From Spirometra erinaceieuropaei (taxonomy: Eukaryota > Platyhelminthes > Cestoda > Diphyllobothriidea > Diphyllobothriidae): 64,000 bases of DNA. Numbering within the stretch: the stretch's first letter is position 1; every line of letters begins with the position of its first letter. Under the pieces are notes generated by a model. That model had not been told where the DNA came from. It saw nothing but the letters and a program-made list of their open reading frames with translations, and searched no databases. The position numbers and the translations under genes were made by a program. Shown here in pieces: positions 12,181 through 24,689 of the stretch. Location: contig CACRXP010000177.1 of assembly GCA_902702965.1 (NCBI GenBank), forward strand, positions 878,467-942,466. The letters run 5' to 3'.

Positions 12181-12984
12181 GGAACTCGTGGTTCCTTGTT
12201 TTCACCATGCGAGTGATCAGACAAAAAGTAGTCCCAGAAGTTAGAAAGAGAGAGAGAGCAGAACAAAATATGCACAGCAATTCGTCTTTGCCTAGGACGA
12301 AATGCTGAATTTGCGCATTTGCCGTGTTACGCTGTGAGAATTAACTCTGCGTGCATGCTTGGTGTTAAAACGATGCGTCAATGCGTGGGGGTTTCAGTCG
12401 GTTGACCCGATGGAAAAAACCAATTTAGTGTCTTTCAGATTTTCTTTTAGGTTCTGCAAAACAGTGTCCATGAAAATGTGCCTAGAAGGACTGACAAATA
12501 TGACTAAATGATGAAAATGAGCAAGATAAAGCTTAGGAGCAATCAGCATATTGGAAAGTATCATATTGCATAATGTCGACGAGTTCGGCGACGACTTGGC
12601 GATTGTGGGTTCTCGCCATCCAATTTTCTCCTAACACGTAAGGCAATAAAAGACATATATAAATTGTCTAGCAACATTGAAGATGCTCCATATCTTAGAC
12701 TTCCCAAACATGATAAGGACTATTCTTCCGAAAAAGGATGCGGTTTTGTCTGTAAATTATGCGAAAGACGAAAAGACAAAATCTTAGAAAAATATTTGTT
12801 CAATCCTTAGTGAAAACACAATTCCCGACAAAATGATTATACTAAGTGACGGGGTATGGCAGGAGATGGAAGATATGTAGAAACGGGTGTAAATGAGCTT
12901 ATGTGCAAGGGGGTATGTCGCATATTCCGCGAATAGGCGGTCTGCGATCAGCGCGCAATCCTATCAACAGATAGCTAACCGGAT

Positions 12985-13190
12985 TAGAGAGCGAATGTTT
13001 GCATGGGAGAGAGAAGAGAGCGTGTGGTCGGCCTTGGGCTCTTAGGTACCAAGCCAATCAGCGCATATTCCTCACTATTAACCATCTGTGGCACCCCTAG
13101 ACTATCACGGTGGGCTAAAATCCGTAGCTTGGAAGGCTCCCAACTGACGGGCTAACTCGGTCTTCTGAAGATGGAAAGTCAGACTGCATT
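12985..13190 (+). repeat. LINE-like 3' tail fragment (same as 40.2-40.37 kb)
   Basis: This tract matches 40190-40375 in order: a GGGAGAG tract, TCCTCACTATAAAC-like, CTATCACGGTG.GCTAAAA, GCTTGGAAGG.T.CCAACTGACGG, and GTCAG.CTGCA. In the 40-kb locus this sequence follows a zinc-finger ORF and looks like the 3' tail of a non-LTR element. Here only the tail is present. Confidence 0.6.
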
Positions 13191-13583
13191 GAATTTATCA
13201 GCGATCTGTCTGGGCGCGACGCGTTCCGATCGGTTAGACGCTGGGAAATATTCGCCTCCTGTAAGTCGTCTTTCTACATGCAGATTCGGTTTCTGCACCG
13301 GTGTCTCGGTGATGACGTCTTGCCGATATATTTTTCGCGCAAACGTTCAGAAAACGCAAACTTGCGAGACGCGCAACGTTTCAGGAGGGCAGACGAATGC
13401 TCCGAATGGTTCCTCAAGACAGTCATCCGAGTGCTTGGAAATACAGTCAGGGGACACATGAAGAGAAAGCGATATGCTGGGAGCACATGGATGAGAACTT
13501 CAGCCGAGGGTGGTCGAACGAACCCGCGGACAGAGAACGATACACGATGGGTCACCAGAGAACATACTCCACAGGCTCTCTGG

Positions 13584-13613
13584 TCCACCACCACCACCAC
13601 CACCACCACCACC

Positions 13614-13647
<34 letters not shown>

Positions 13648-13652
13648 TCATC
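13584..13652. repeat. (CCA)n(CAT)n microsatellite
   Basis: About 15 CCA units pass directly into about 8 CAT units. It produces poly-His, poly-Pro/Ser, poly-Thr/Ile and poly-Val/Met translations in different frames. None of these should be taken as protein-coding evidence. Confidence 0.95.
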
Positions 13653-13699
13653 CAAAAGCGACAAACTTGCGCAGAACCTGTCTTCAGTGGGGGTCAGAG

Positions 13700-16430
13700 G
13701 GAAAAATACAGATGTTCAGGCGTGAGGCCTCGTTAAACACAGCTGATGCCGAACCTACTTGCCTGTTTTTAGCAGTGCAGTCAATCTTCAGCCAGACGGA
13801 AGCGACATACACAACCAAGAACCTTATCGGACACAAAGGTCGTGCCTCTTTGTGGCTCATTGGCCGCGTGGCGTGCTTTCGAGGGCCAAACGTGATGTAC
13901 CAAGGGAAATCAAGGCCGACGAAGACCTCATTATCGTTCCTGCGGAAGAGGGGCCTTCCACTGTCGTATTGGACAAGCCTGACTACTTTTAGAAAGCCCA
14001 AAGCCTGCTAGAGGATCACCAGTTCTATGTCGTATGCAAGTCCAACCCTGTAAAACCGCCGACACGCAAAATTACAGCGGATATATTTTCAACGGAGAAC
14101 CCAAGTTGAATATCGCCGACCGACTGGCGCATGGCGTGAGCACAAGAAACGGCCTGCCAAACGTACATAAGAATCGCCCTCCTCTCCGACCTACTGCATA
14201 ACTCAAAGACGCTCCAAATTGCAGAATGGCATAGTGACTATTTCGACGTCCTAATTTGCTGATCGCTGACTGTGGTGTCTGCACCACAGTCTGGTCGTCA
14301 ACACGATTCTTGGAGACACATAAAAAAATAAGTCTCTTTGCTAAGCGACGACATGGTATCTTTTGATGTCACGCCAAATTTCACTTCTATTCCGCAGGAA
14401 CTGGCAGTCGAAACTGTCGAATTACTTCTACGAGACAAACACGATAAAACGGATGATTCCATTGGACACGCCCAAATCTTACAACTCATTAAGTTCTGTT
14501 TTAATACGAACATCATTCTGGAGGAACAATCTACGAACAAGTGAAGGGCACGCCAATTGGTTCGCCAAACTCGGGGCACATAGCCTTCGCGGTCCTGAAA
14601 CGGATGGGGACGCTGGTATTCTGACACCACAGACCGAGATTATGTGTTCGGTACGTTAATGGCACCATCGTCGTCATACATCGGGATCGAGTGCTGGAAT
14701 TCAAAGGACATATTAATGTAATCTTCACGGGCATAAAATTAACGATGGAGTTGGAAGAAAATAAACAGCTAACGTTCCTCATCGTCCTTATCTGCCGCAA
14801 TAATTGTGGTAGTAAAATAACAAAACTGTTCAGGAAAGCGATTAATACGACGCAAGTGCCGATTCCAGTAGCAGTCAACCAATCACTCACAAACGCAGTT
14901 GCATATGAGCGCTATACCGGCGTGTCGTTACGCATTGCAGTGAAACGAAAGACGAGGTTGTTGAATTAAAATATCCTTGGCGGATGTTAACTGCGGATGG
15001 TTACCCGTCCAGCTTCGTCAGCCGATAACAGTTCGATTGTCAATTCCGATGTTCGCCGTGTGCAACATCGCAAGGTGACTTGCGTGCGAGTTAGTTTATA
15101 GTGATAGTAGACTTGCGCTGCACCTACGGCACTCTCTCTTTCCCACTCCCCACCTGGATCCGGTGTCAAAACATAGTCAAGAAGACGGGAGGTAGGGGAG
15201 GGCGCAGATGGCTGGCACGGTCCGCCCACATCTGGGCGTACCGTCGCTTCCCCCCCCCTTATCCACAATATACACTTGGCCAGGATTTTTCACCATCAAC
15301 GACAACAAGACACAACACAGGTCAGAAGAACAAGCACGACTGGGCAGTCATGTCCACTACCCGTATACCAAGCGGGAGGGCCAGCGCATCTAACGGCAGG
15401 TGCCAGGAAAGTGCCAGCACACGCTTGCTAATACGGGCATAGCACACGCATTCAGACCTTTAAACCTAGAAGGACGACAATGACCCTGCATTTAGCTTGG
15501 ATCGTCACCCTGGAAGGCTGGGTACCCAAACAGTCGTCGACTGAGATACACTACCTCGCCAGCCGATATATGCCTAAACGCGAAGAGGGGCAAAGTTTAA
15601 TCGGTCAAACATTTTGGCGAGCGCTTCCCTACACGAAGGACGTCTTGAAATCCGTCAGCCATCTTCTTACTCCACTTGGGGTTGTAGTTGCACACAGGCT
15701 GGAGGCAACCATCAGGCGCCAGGTCATGAGGCAAAAAGACCCACTGCCACGACAGGAAACGCCTGGATTCGTTTGGCAGATCGGGTGCATTTGTGGGCCG
15801 AGCAACTACGTCAAAGAGACTTGGAGATTACTCCGAACGCTAATGACGGAGCTCGCAGTAGCTGTGTGAAAGCATAACTCTCAGGTGGCGACTCATTCGG
15901 CAAGACCCGCCAACATCATCAAGTTTGAAGAGACTGAAGTTCTCGCAAGAGGCGATAGCCGCGAAGGCCACGAGCTGTTTAATTCATGGGTTTCCAGCTC
16001 GAATTCAATTAGCAAGCACAATAACCTTCCGCCTCTATATGCTGTGCTGCGATATTGCCTACGCAAAGTGATGAGCCACGTGAGAAGGGCGCGGGTGCCC
16101 AGTAGTTCTGATGACAGCGAGTCCAACTGTCGAGTAATCGTCACGTCAAAAATTGAGAAAGGTAGTGAAATCACGGCAATCAGCGACTCGGGTATGGGAC
16201 GATAAGCAATCATTGCATTAAATATGACCCCCAACAATGAACACGACCACTGACAAATATAGTAGGCGTGCGGTTGCCTGGCACCTGTTCCCTATAGATA
16301 TTGCGCAGCTTGTGTCTTTACTATTCTATCCTCTTACTGTCTCTTATTATCGGTCCGCGTGAGAATCCGAAACGTCAGGAAAATAAACGTCCTGTTCCAG
16401 TGGTCGCATCTTCTACCTCTAAATGATTCC
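13700..16430 (+). pseudogene. PLE, lineage P1, decayed and interrupted
   Basis: Homologue of the intact ORF at 52.6-54.7 kb, with stops and frameshifts. The start aligns at 13712 ('MFRREASLNTADAEP' against 'MQVLRHEASFNTADAKP'). 'VSFDVTPNFTSIPQELAVETVELLL' lies at 14350-14430, 'GHAQILQLIKFC' at 14465, and 'EENKQLTFLIVLICR' at ~14750. The ORF breaks at 15027 where a family L element is inserted. It resumes at 15560 with 'MPKREEG', 'ALPYTKDVLKSVSHLLTPLGV', 'HRLEATIRRQVM' and 'KDPLPRQETPGFV'. The GIY-YIG domain follows ('GPSNYVKETWRLLRT'; the normal YVGETGR is damaged), then the C-terminal tail to ~16235. The 3' terminal sequence with its hairpin motif (GAATCCGAAACGTCAGG) lies at ~16370. The palm YVDD block is lost or unreadable. 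Non-functional. Confidence 0.85.
15028..15559 (-). mobile_element. family L element inserted in the PLE, 9-bp TSD
   Basis: This segment splits the P1 coding sequence. CAGCCGATA is duplicated on both sides (15019-15027 and 15560-15568), and the PLE reading continues across when the segment is removed. On the minus strand it carries the L family core: TTGACACCGGATCCAGGTGG, GAGAGAGTGCCGTAGGTGCAG, CGCAAGTCTACT, a TATAAAC box and, at its 3' end, ACACGGCGAACATCG..TCGAACTGT. No ORF is seen. The class is unknown: the core could be a solo LTR, but the ends lack clear TG...CA. Confidence 0.7.
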
Positions 16431-16564
16431 ATCTTACTGAGGTCTTAATGGCACACTCATCCGGCTAGGATTCGAGTAGTCCCTTCCTTGTTTGTGTGAA
16501 AACCCTGTCGATCTTTCTCGGAACTGGCATGGACATGATGTTTAACTCTGCCAAAAACTGCACC

Positions 16565-16770
16565 CGATCCCGTCTACAGTCTGTTTGACTCCGTCTTCAC
16601 ACTAGATCGCAGTGGTAACTGCGGAGGAATTACGGTAGATGCAGCGCAAGTCCATCACTGATCCAAACCTATTCACGTACAAGTCATCATCCCTTCGTCC
16701 ATTTATTCTGTGGGGCACACGGTATTCATCATTGTTCGTGACAGTAGAACCATCAGTTGATCCTCAGGAG
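16565..16770 (+). repeat. family L fragment
   Basis: In order: TTTGACTCCGTCTT, GCGGAGGAATTACGGTAGATGC, AGCGCAAGTCCA, TGTGGGGCACACGGT and a degraded GACAGTAGAACCATCAG end. The same order occurs at 32.1-32.33 and 40.5-40.78 kb. It sits just downstream of the P1 PLE copy. Confidence 0.65.
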
Positions 16771-17022
16771 TGATCAGTCCAGTTGACTTAGAATACCGTC
16801 AGTCAAATCCGTGCAGCGGCAATGTTCTTCCGTTTATTAAGACTCAAGGGTTCTCTGTCACGCCGCATAAGTTAAAAGCCCGGCTTTTAAGTCAAATAGA
16901 ATAAGAAAGCTGTACTAGTTTTAATAAAACGAGTAAACGGTCTGAAGATTTTCAGCAAGTGTGAAATTTCCAAAACAAATTCTATGTTTTTTATCAGCAA
17001 TCAGGCGAATGTCTTACGTACA

Positions 17023-18012
17023 CAGTAGGTGGGCTAACTCATGAAATGTCAGCCAAGGTTCCGAAAAGCGTTTTGGTTTCGAAAAGACTAATTAAGTAGG
17101 GTTGTAAATCTAGTCAGCCTGCAACATAATTCTATAATATGTCGGTTACGTTAGGATGCAGGCCTCCGAATGAACTTTCTTCCGACTGCATTCAAAAAGC
17201 ACACTCTATAAAGTATGACTACTTCTGTAGCATGAATCTTTCTAATTGATTTCCGATGCTCTTAAAACGTCAATTAAATTTCATGGAAAACATGCATAAA
17301 AATATTCGTTCATTTGCTTACTCGGTAATAAATTAAGTCATCTTCCAATTTTATACTCGAAGGAAGTGTATAATTTGGCTTTCAAAAACGTTTTCAATTC
17401 TCAAATAATTTTGAGCTCGCTCTACCGTTGCACGTGGATTCGAGGTCTCCAAACTACAAGCCGTACACTTTCCGCGTACGAAAAACCTCATTTCTGTACG
17501 TTAATAAAGCGGAATCTTAGGGTTCATACAATTTAGCAGTGGATTAATGCATATAGTTAGCTTTACGAACCACATTGGTAAATGCAGAAACATTACGATT
17601 TATGAACGGCCATTTTACGTTAGCTAAAATTCCTACAATTTAAAACCTTTTTAAAACTGAATTATGTTTCTCCATTGAGTATGAACGTGGAAGAAGACGT
17701 AATGTCCTGCTGAATGAGCAAAAGAATGAATATTTTTATGCATATTTTTCGTGAAATATTATTGAAAGTTTAGGGGCACCGAAAATCAATGAGAAAAATT
17801 CATGCAATATAAGCTGTCATATTTTACAGCGTGTCCTCTTACCATACTGCTGGTAGGAAGTTCATTTGAAAGCCGGCATCACTGGCTAGCCGATGTAGTA
17901 TAGAATTATGTCGCAAGCCGACCGGTTTTACAACCCTACTTAACTAATATTTTCGAAAAGTAAACGCATTTCGCAATTTCGGTTGACACTTCATGAGTTG
18001 GCCCACCTACTG
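17023..18012. mobile_element. family M element, copy 2 (complete)
   Basis: 990 bp starting CAGTAGGTGGGCTAACTCATG and ending CATGAGTTGGCCCACCTACTG. The inverted termini are nearly perfect over the first ~20 bases, and TA follows the right end (18013-18014). The left flank reads CA instead of TA. The long TIRs extend ~270 bp, for example GAAAAGACTAATTAAGTAGGGTTGTAAA on the left and its inverse at 17920-17960. No coding capacity. Confidence 0.85.
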
Positions 18013-18014
18013 TA

Positions 18015-19030
18015 TTTCGAGAAAGTGTGTATTTTCCAGTATGCATGTCTAGGGAACTAAAAAGGCGATGCCATATTTTGAATCGCGGAATAAGTCAGAT
18101 TAAGACTATAGGGCACAAATGTTAAAAAACCGATATTGACAGCTAGGCTTTGGTTCTGCCTTCAAGGAATACGGGCTTTATATATTGGAAAGTAGTAAAT
18201 GCTTTCGGAAGAAACTAATAGCATTACTATGCTTTATTGACCACTGACGTGAAATGACGGGTTGGAGAGGAGAATAAGTACATAATTTCGTAAAACAGGT
18301 GTGCTAAATTCCGATGGGTACGTATTATGGTGTCTTAAATTTAGCTCTGACCACAGAACTCATAACCCTTACATTTCTAACCCTAAAAATAATCCCGCCT
18401 GCAAATCAAAACTACTAAAAGCTGTCACAGAACCACCTGAAATAAGAGGACACTTACTTATATGCACTACCAATTAACACAGCACGTGAAACACTGTCTG
18501 AAATATTTTTATAAACTGTCGACTCGATCGTTTTGCTTCGCCTGCCCTATAAAATGAATAAGCGCGCTAAGTACTCGCGTGATGTGCTATGTGCAGTGTC
18601 ATGCAAAGTTTGGGATGATCATCTTGACAGACGGGTGTGCAGATGATAGTTGCAAATTCGTCAATGTGCAGACGTTAGCAATTACTCCTCTACTTTTCGG
18701 CGCATGAATGAGTGTGCGCAAAATTTGTCTACTGCACTCATTTACTAGAACAATCTAAGGGCCTTGGTACTTTGATTTCGAGAAGATATTACCTCCTGTA
18801 TATTTTGTGCAAACACCGCTTGATATTCACGCACGACGGCATTCTCCTTATCTTCTCTGAAGAAAACTCGCAAAGCGCAGCGTCTGCTGTCGTATCTGGA
18901 TCTGGTATAAGTATCCGAGTCTTGGCAACATGTCGGCAGGATGATCGGTGTGAGTGACCCTCCCTTCTCAGGAAGAAGTTGCTATCATGGTTAGCCATCA
19001 GCTATTCATTGTCTATTATTTGTTTTATCT
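18015..19030. other. unassigned DNA
   Basis: No recognisable gene. Short opposing ORFs around 18.7-19.0 kb share the same bases and show no family motif. Confidence 0.4.
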
Positions 19031-19034
19031 ATTT

Positions 19035-20540
19035 CGCGTATTTGAACGAGTGAATTAGTTGCTGGCAGGAGGCGTTTCGTGTGTCGTGCGAGAACCTAGA
19101 CTGTAGTTTAAAAGAGAGCCCGCAACACTTCCATAATGTCTGTTTGAAACGAAACTTCGATGCGATTTATTAGTCAAAGATATAACACAGGATTTATTGA
19201 AGTGCCATCAACTTATATTTCCTGATAATACATCTTTGGGCTATGAATTTAGTTTCTAGGCTATATGAAATTTATTGTCAAAGCCGCTAAAACACTCGAA
19301 TTAGTATTTGTGCACGTGAAAAGCATATTAGCATACGGTCAGCGACTGATCTCATGAAATTCTAACCGAAATTCGGAAATGTGTTTACTTAAGTGCTGTA
19401 AGATTGAGTATCTCGCCATGTAATCCAATGGTATATCAGACACGTCAGATTGTTCATATCGGAATGCGCTTTTTTGAACACCTGCAAAAACCGCAATCTA
19501 AAAAAAGGATTTCTAATGTAGTATGTATTTCCACTATCGGTTCACAAAGCTCTTGTAAATTTAAATATATTTAATGGGACATCTCCATTAAGATATTGTT
19601 TTCGCAAATGTGTGGTAGAAACTCCTGTATTCTTCAAATATCATGCCTAAAGAAAAAATATATTATGCTTTTAAGGGAGTGTTTCAAGTCCCTACTGATT
19701 TTGAACTCGCTTGCCATTGTATTTTCGTTTGTGGATTTCATTGCTAAGGCTTTACATTTTCTCTATGACAAAAATATATTCGCGTATTTGAACGAGTGAA
19801 TTGGTTGATGGCAGGAGGCGTTTTGTGTGTCGTGCGAGAACCTAGACTGCATTTTAAAGGAGAACCCGCAATGTTTCCGTAATCTCAGTTTGAAACAACA
19901 TTTCGATTCAATTTGTTAGCCAAAGATGTAAGACTGGATTTATTGAAGTGTCATCAACTTATATTTACTGATAATACATCTTAGCCCTATGAATTTGCCC
20001 GTCAGGTTACACGAACTTTATTGGCAAACTCGTTCAAACACTTGAATCAGTATTTGCGCAAGTGGAAAGCATATAAGCGTACGGTCAGCGACTGATCTCA
20101 TGCAATTCTAACCGAAATTCAGAAGTGTTTTCCTCTATTAGGACGGATTGCTCATTAAGTGCTGTAAGATTGATTATCTCGCGACGTAACCCTATGGAAT
20201 TTCGGACACGTTAGGTTATTCATCTTGGAATGTGCTTTTTTGAATAGCTGCAATAACCGCAATCAACAAAAAAGGATTTTTAATGTAATATGTATTTCCC
20301 CTTATGGTTCGAGAAGATCTTGTTAATTCGAATATATTTGAAGGGACATATCCATTAAAATATTGTTTTTCGCAAAAATGTGGTAGCAATTTCTGTATTC
20401 TTCAAATTTCACACCTAGAGAAAAATTATATTTTGGTGTTAAGGGAGTTTTCCAAGTTCCGACTAATTTTAAACTCGTCTTCCAATTGTACATGCGCTTG
20501 TGGATTTCATTCTTCACGTTTTACCCTTTCTCTATGAGGA
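19035..20540. repeat. 746-bp tandem duplication (two copies)
   Basis: CGCGTATTTGAACGAGTGAATT starts at 19035 and again at 19781. The intervening ~746 bp recur with moderate divergence, for example GGCAGGAGGCGTTT, GTGTGTCGTGCGAGAACCTAGACTG and ACGGTCAGCGACTGATCTCATG. Each unit contains a TA-flanked left end of an M-related element (CGGTCAGCGACTGATCTC, at ~19337 and ~20088). The transposon fragment was therefore already present before the duplication. Confidence 0.85.
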
Positions 20541-20544
20541 AAAA

Positions 20545-22585
20545 CATATACCGGAAAGTGCTAAGCAGAGCTCACAAAATCTCACAATGAATGTAGGCTG
20601 CGGTTGATAATAAATAAATAAAATCATTAAACAGACATATACGTTGCTATTCGAATGGAATGGTGCGGTCTTAAAGGATGTCATAATTTAAAATGTTTGG
20701 TGAAGCCGAAAAATAATCTCTGTGCGTATAAATTTTAAAGAAAATGTAATTTGCCACAAAGTGAATGCCAGAAGGACTATTTCCGTGCATTGTTTCTAAG
20801 AGATATTTTTGAATCTACAGGAGCATCGCAAATCGATAGAGGGAATGCATTCTACCTACGTAGTCCTTGTTTACCGAATGAGACTTTTACACGTGGACGA
20901 AAATAATGACATAATAAACTGAAATCCTGATTCGTCTGAAATATTTTGAGGGTTATACGGCAAAACGATCACTATTTTTACGCCGCTAGATAATTTTTCT
21001 CATCGACAACGCTAAACTCTTCATGATATCGGTCACTTATTATACATTGGTGCTTGAGTTCAATAAAGGTCCTCATTTTACCGCTCCTAGTAGATGCGTT
21101 CAAAGCATTTGTGCTCTTAATGACTTGACTGAAGTTGTGCATAAAGAAAATGTTACCACTCAGGCTATAATAACCTAACGGAATATAAATCGTTACGGTG
21201 TTTGCTAAACCGTTTTGTTGGACTAAAGTTGGCATCTAGAGGGCATCTTGAAAAGGAATACGATACCTTCTCTTCCTGTCTAAAATAAAGGCTTTTAACA
21301 AACATGACGTCATTGAGCTCACTGACTGATTGAAGTTCACGAAAAGTAAAAGTTCCGCGATGATGGTGTGAGAAAGCGAGTAAGCCCAAGATCCTAATTA
21401 ACTTGCCGCGTTAGTCGGCCTTGCTTTTTTTCATTTTTAGCCCTATAGGCCTTTTGGTACATATTCGTGAGGTTTGACGGCCGCTAGCGTTACGCTGTGT
21501 CACCTCGACGGATGCTGGGTAAGCTCTACTTCCCCTTTTAAGTCGTGACTGCTCAATTTCCAAAGTTCGGTGCGACCAACTCGTCCTGATCTTAATGCAT
21601 GCAATGACACAGAGCTTTATAGGGGGGACGAAAGGGTTAGAAAGTCTGTAGATATAATTGACATGTGAATTCTACGTCCTAAATATGAGTTGCTGTGCCT
21701 CGGGCTAAGACAGTCTCTCTTTGATTGTCGAACATATAGCCAGTTTCCCCAGCATGAATTGTAAATTGTGAGTTTGCGTCTAGTCTCCCAGTTGGCACTT
21801 TGTGGTCACATAGGCGCGTTTGTAATTTCTGCTCAGTTATTCAAAATTCTGGCCGATTTATGACATTAAATCTTTTGAAAATGGACAGTCGATCAAGGTC
21901 GCTGAAACGTCAGCGATGCGACAAATCTACTCCGGTGCGGACCTTCTCTTTCCTAATGTTATGGAAGTCAGAGGAGTTTATATTAATGATTAAACGTGTT
22001 TGCGAGCTCTGATTTTTCAGATTCACAGACAATAAAAAACGGAGTAAACTTTTGTTTTGGTCTAATTCTCTGCACCGAAATCAGTCGGGACGAGGGAAAA
22101 GGGTTCATTTGCGCTGATAGCAGTTATTTTTGTTTCCTTCGTCGGAGACATCTTTTAGTAAATAACCCACTTCCAATATCCAAATTTAATCATATGAATA
22201 AAACTACATACTTGGGAGCGGCGTTTGCATCGCAAAAACCTCCTACGGAAATGCGACGTCTTCCGAAGAGCACAGAATGATATCAGACTGTAGTTTTCAG
22301 ATGCATTGAAGTTGTTTGTGCCACACGGATTAGAACGCACCAAACATAAACGATTATACAAGGATGTGTTCCAACTTACATTAACAGTCAGTCACTGAAT
22401 AACCGTGTTATGATAAATGAAAAGTCTACTGCAATGTGAAAAAGATCGAATCAAACTGCGCCCGGAAGGAGGATACAGAGGGCGACGAAACATGCAGAAT
22501 TTATCAACGTCATAAAAGTCCTGCGGACTCTTATTCAAACGCGCCCAGTTGCCGCGACAAAAACCCGCCCGTCGAACATATCGAA
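20545..22585. other. mostly unassigned DNA
   Basis: No gene recognised. The stretch 21.8-22.6 kb might be the degraded N-terminal part of the P2-type PLE that follows, but I cannot align it. Confidence 0.3.
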
Positions 22586-22589
22586 CCAG

Positions 22590-23300
22590 TCAGACGAATC
22601 CTTGCTGCTTGCTTTATCAAAGATACTTTCTCATTCGACAATGAGGTAGAAAATCGAAATTTACTGAATAAACACGCCATCTCGCTTGATGTGGAGAGCC
22701 TGTACACAAAAGGGCCACTTGATGAGACAATAAACATACGCATGCCGCTGTAACAGGTCTGGCACGAAAGCCAGTGCGGCAGCTACAAACTATATATATA
22801 TATATATATATTCACTTAGGAATGGGCGCACACCGATCCATTGGCTTCCCGAAGCAAACAAGCTTCGTATGGGCGATAGGGGTCACGAACAGGCAACCAC
22901 CTACCAGGCCGAAGTCGGCCAAGCTATGATAGCAGAGCGGATACGACAGAGTTTGGGGGGGTAGATTGATACAGCACTGTTTCGGGCTTGTTTGCCTTCA
23001 TTCATATATATATATATATGAAGAATATGCAGTTGTATTGACAAATCTCTGATGCTACACTGGGTAGTCCGTTTGGGGTCAGTCGAAGCAAACGTCTTTA
23101 TTTCAAACCTCGAGCGAAAATTAGCTGAAAACATACACCGAATCACATTCTACAGGCGATGCAAAAATGACAACTTAGCTATAGTCAAAAACCCAAGGGT
23201 CGGAAATTATTACTTAGGGCTTTGAACAAATCACCTATAGAGCTCAAATTCAAAATCTTTCTTATTCGTAGTCGAGTAGATGGTTCCAGTCAGAAATCCA
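22590..23300 (+). pseudogene. P2-type PLE reverse transcriptase fragments
   Basis: A + strand piece at 22600-22755 reads 'DTFSFDNEVENRNLLNKHAISLDVESLYTKGPLDETINI'-like sequence. This is the palm-entry block of PLE reverse transcriptases (DVxSLFTNxPLDETI). A second piece at 23080-23210 reads 'NVFISNLERKL..NIHRITFYRRCKND', where the catalytic YVDD/YADD position has become CKND. Between them lie a (TA)n run and a minus-strand PLE terminal sequence. This is a rearranged dead relic. Confidence 0.6.
22793..23020 (-). repeat. (AT)n-bounded PLE terminal sequence
   Basis: (TA)n runs at 22793-22811 and ~23004-23020 bracket a unit. On the minus strand it reads TGAATGAAGGCAAACAAGCCCGAAACAGTGCTGTAT. The GGC..GCC hairpin followed by CGAAACAGTGCTGTAT is a recurrent terminal motif of animal PLEs. 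It parallels the CTGATGATG..GAAACGTC motif of the P1 copies. Confidence 0.55.
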
Positions 23301-23647
23301 TCTACTGAATAATCACCTGGAAAGTACCATATATGCACTTCTTCTGTTTCTTTCCACACCCAGGGAAACGAAACGCGTTTTACCGCCTGTTCCATAGAGT
23401 AACTTAAATCTGTTTCTCAGCCACAATCGATGACGAAATCGGTTTCCAGAAGAACGCTATTTTTAGAGATTGGTATGCGAAGAAATTAATCGGTAAGTAT
23501 CCCCATTTCACACAGGAAACTCCCAGTGAAATATGCGGCCAATAAGCCGATGAGCGCCTTCCGTACTTTCTAAGGTGTTAAGATCTCAAACACGACCAAG
23601 CGATGACTTCGATGCACGATTGAACTGACGTGCACCGCTTCTAACTA

Positions 23648-23830
23648 CAGTAGGTGGGCTTACTGATGAAATGTCAGCCGAAATTTCGAAATTCGTTTCC
23701 GTTTCGAAAAGATTAATTAAGTAAGGTTGTAAAACGGATCATCATACAGCATAATTCTATAATTATCAAGTTGACTCACGGTGTAGGCTTTCGAACGAAC
23801 ACCTTTCCGACTGCATGCAAGGTCTGATAA
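23648..23830 (+). mobile_element. family M left end, truncated
   Basis: TA (23646-23647) then CAGTAGGTGGGCTTACTGATGAAATGTCAGCC and ~180 bp of the left inverted repeat, through CGACTGCATGCA. The matching right end is absent downstream, so this is a truncated copy. Confidence 0.75.
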
Positions 23831-23839
23831 ACGTCAAGA

Positions 23840-24685
23840 ATAATTTGCTCGTCCCTACACATGACTGAAATACTATTGTACTACTTACCGAATGACAAGC
23901 AGTCACGCCATGATCCCGTTTATAAATCAGTGTTTTACTTCTTTCGTCTGCAGTGTAATGCAGTATTTTGGCTTACATTAGAGAACCTGTAACACACCGC
24001 TATTCAGAATTTCTGGCATCCAGGAAAAAAAGCATTCCTGAAACAAAAAAAACATCGTATTTTTCTTAAAAAAGTGTTTTCCTAAGTGTCAAGGATGTCA
24101 CTAGACCACCCTATAGAAGATTATTACATTGCAGTTTCCTTTTAAGATTCTTGTCGTTTCATAGGCCGTGTCCTGTATTTTGTGTCTCCAAGCAAATTTA
24201 TTTTGGTAAAATGCGTTATCAAAATTATTGTTAGTGTGTAGCGTTTAACTTCAAGCTGAATGTAGATCTCGTACATGGTCTTTCAAGAAATATGCCCAAT
24301 TAGAGAGCGCAAAATTGGAACTGTGATATACTGGCTAGTGTATTTGCCTGGATTACTCAAACATTCAAGCAAAACTTCCAGTAAATATGTTGTCACTGAT
24401 GGTCAACCTCTTACGTAGAGGAAACAGACAAGCTTGGCTCTGCATACAAATACATTAATTCCTCAAATATCGTTGTATTTTCACTTCCGCATTGAAAACT
24501 TTGTTGTCAGTTATAAGAACATACACAATTGGAGTCTCTTAAGCGGGATGTGATCGAAGTGCGCATCGAAAGTGACTGAATGATTCTTACGACCGCAATT
24601 TTTAATGTTACAGTTGCAATTCGTTCATCACGTCGACAGAAATCCTCGGAAATGTTTAACGTCAATCTGACCAAAAGGAAACTTA
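23840..24685. other. unassigned DNA
   Basis: AT-rich with no gene or repeat recognised. Confidence 0.4.
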
Positions 24686-24689
24686 AGGG

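Noticed and set aside
13397..13736. ORFs with long poly-His, poly-Pro, poly-Thr or poly-Val runs
   Set aside because: They are translations of the (CCA)n(CAT)n microsatellite in different frames. No conserved flanking protein sequence supports any of them.
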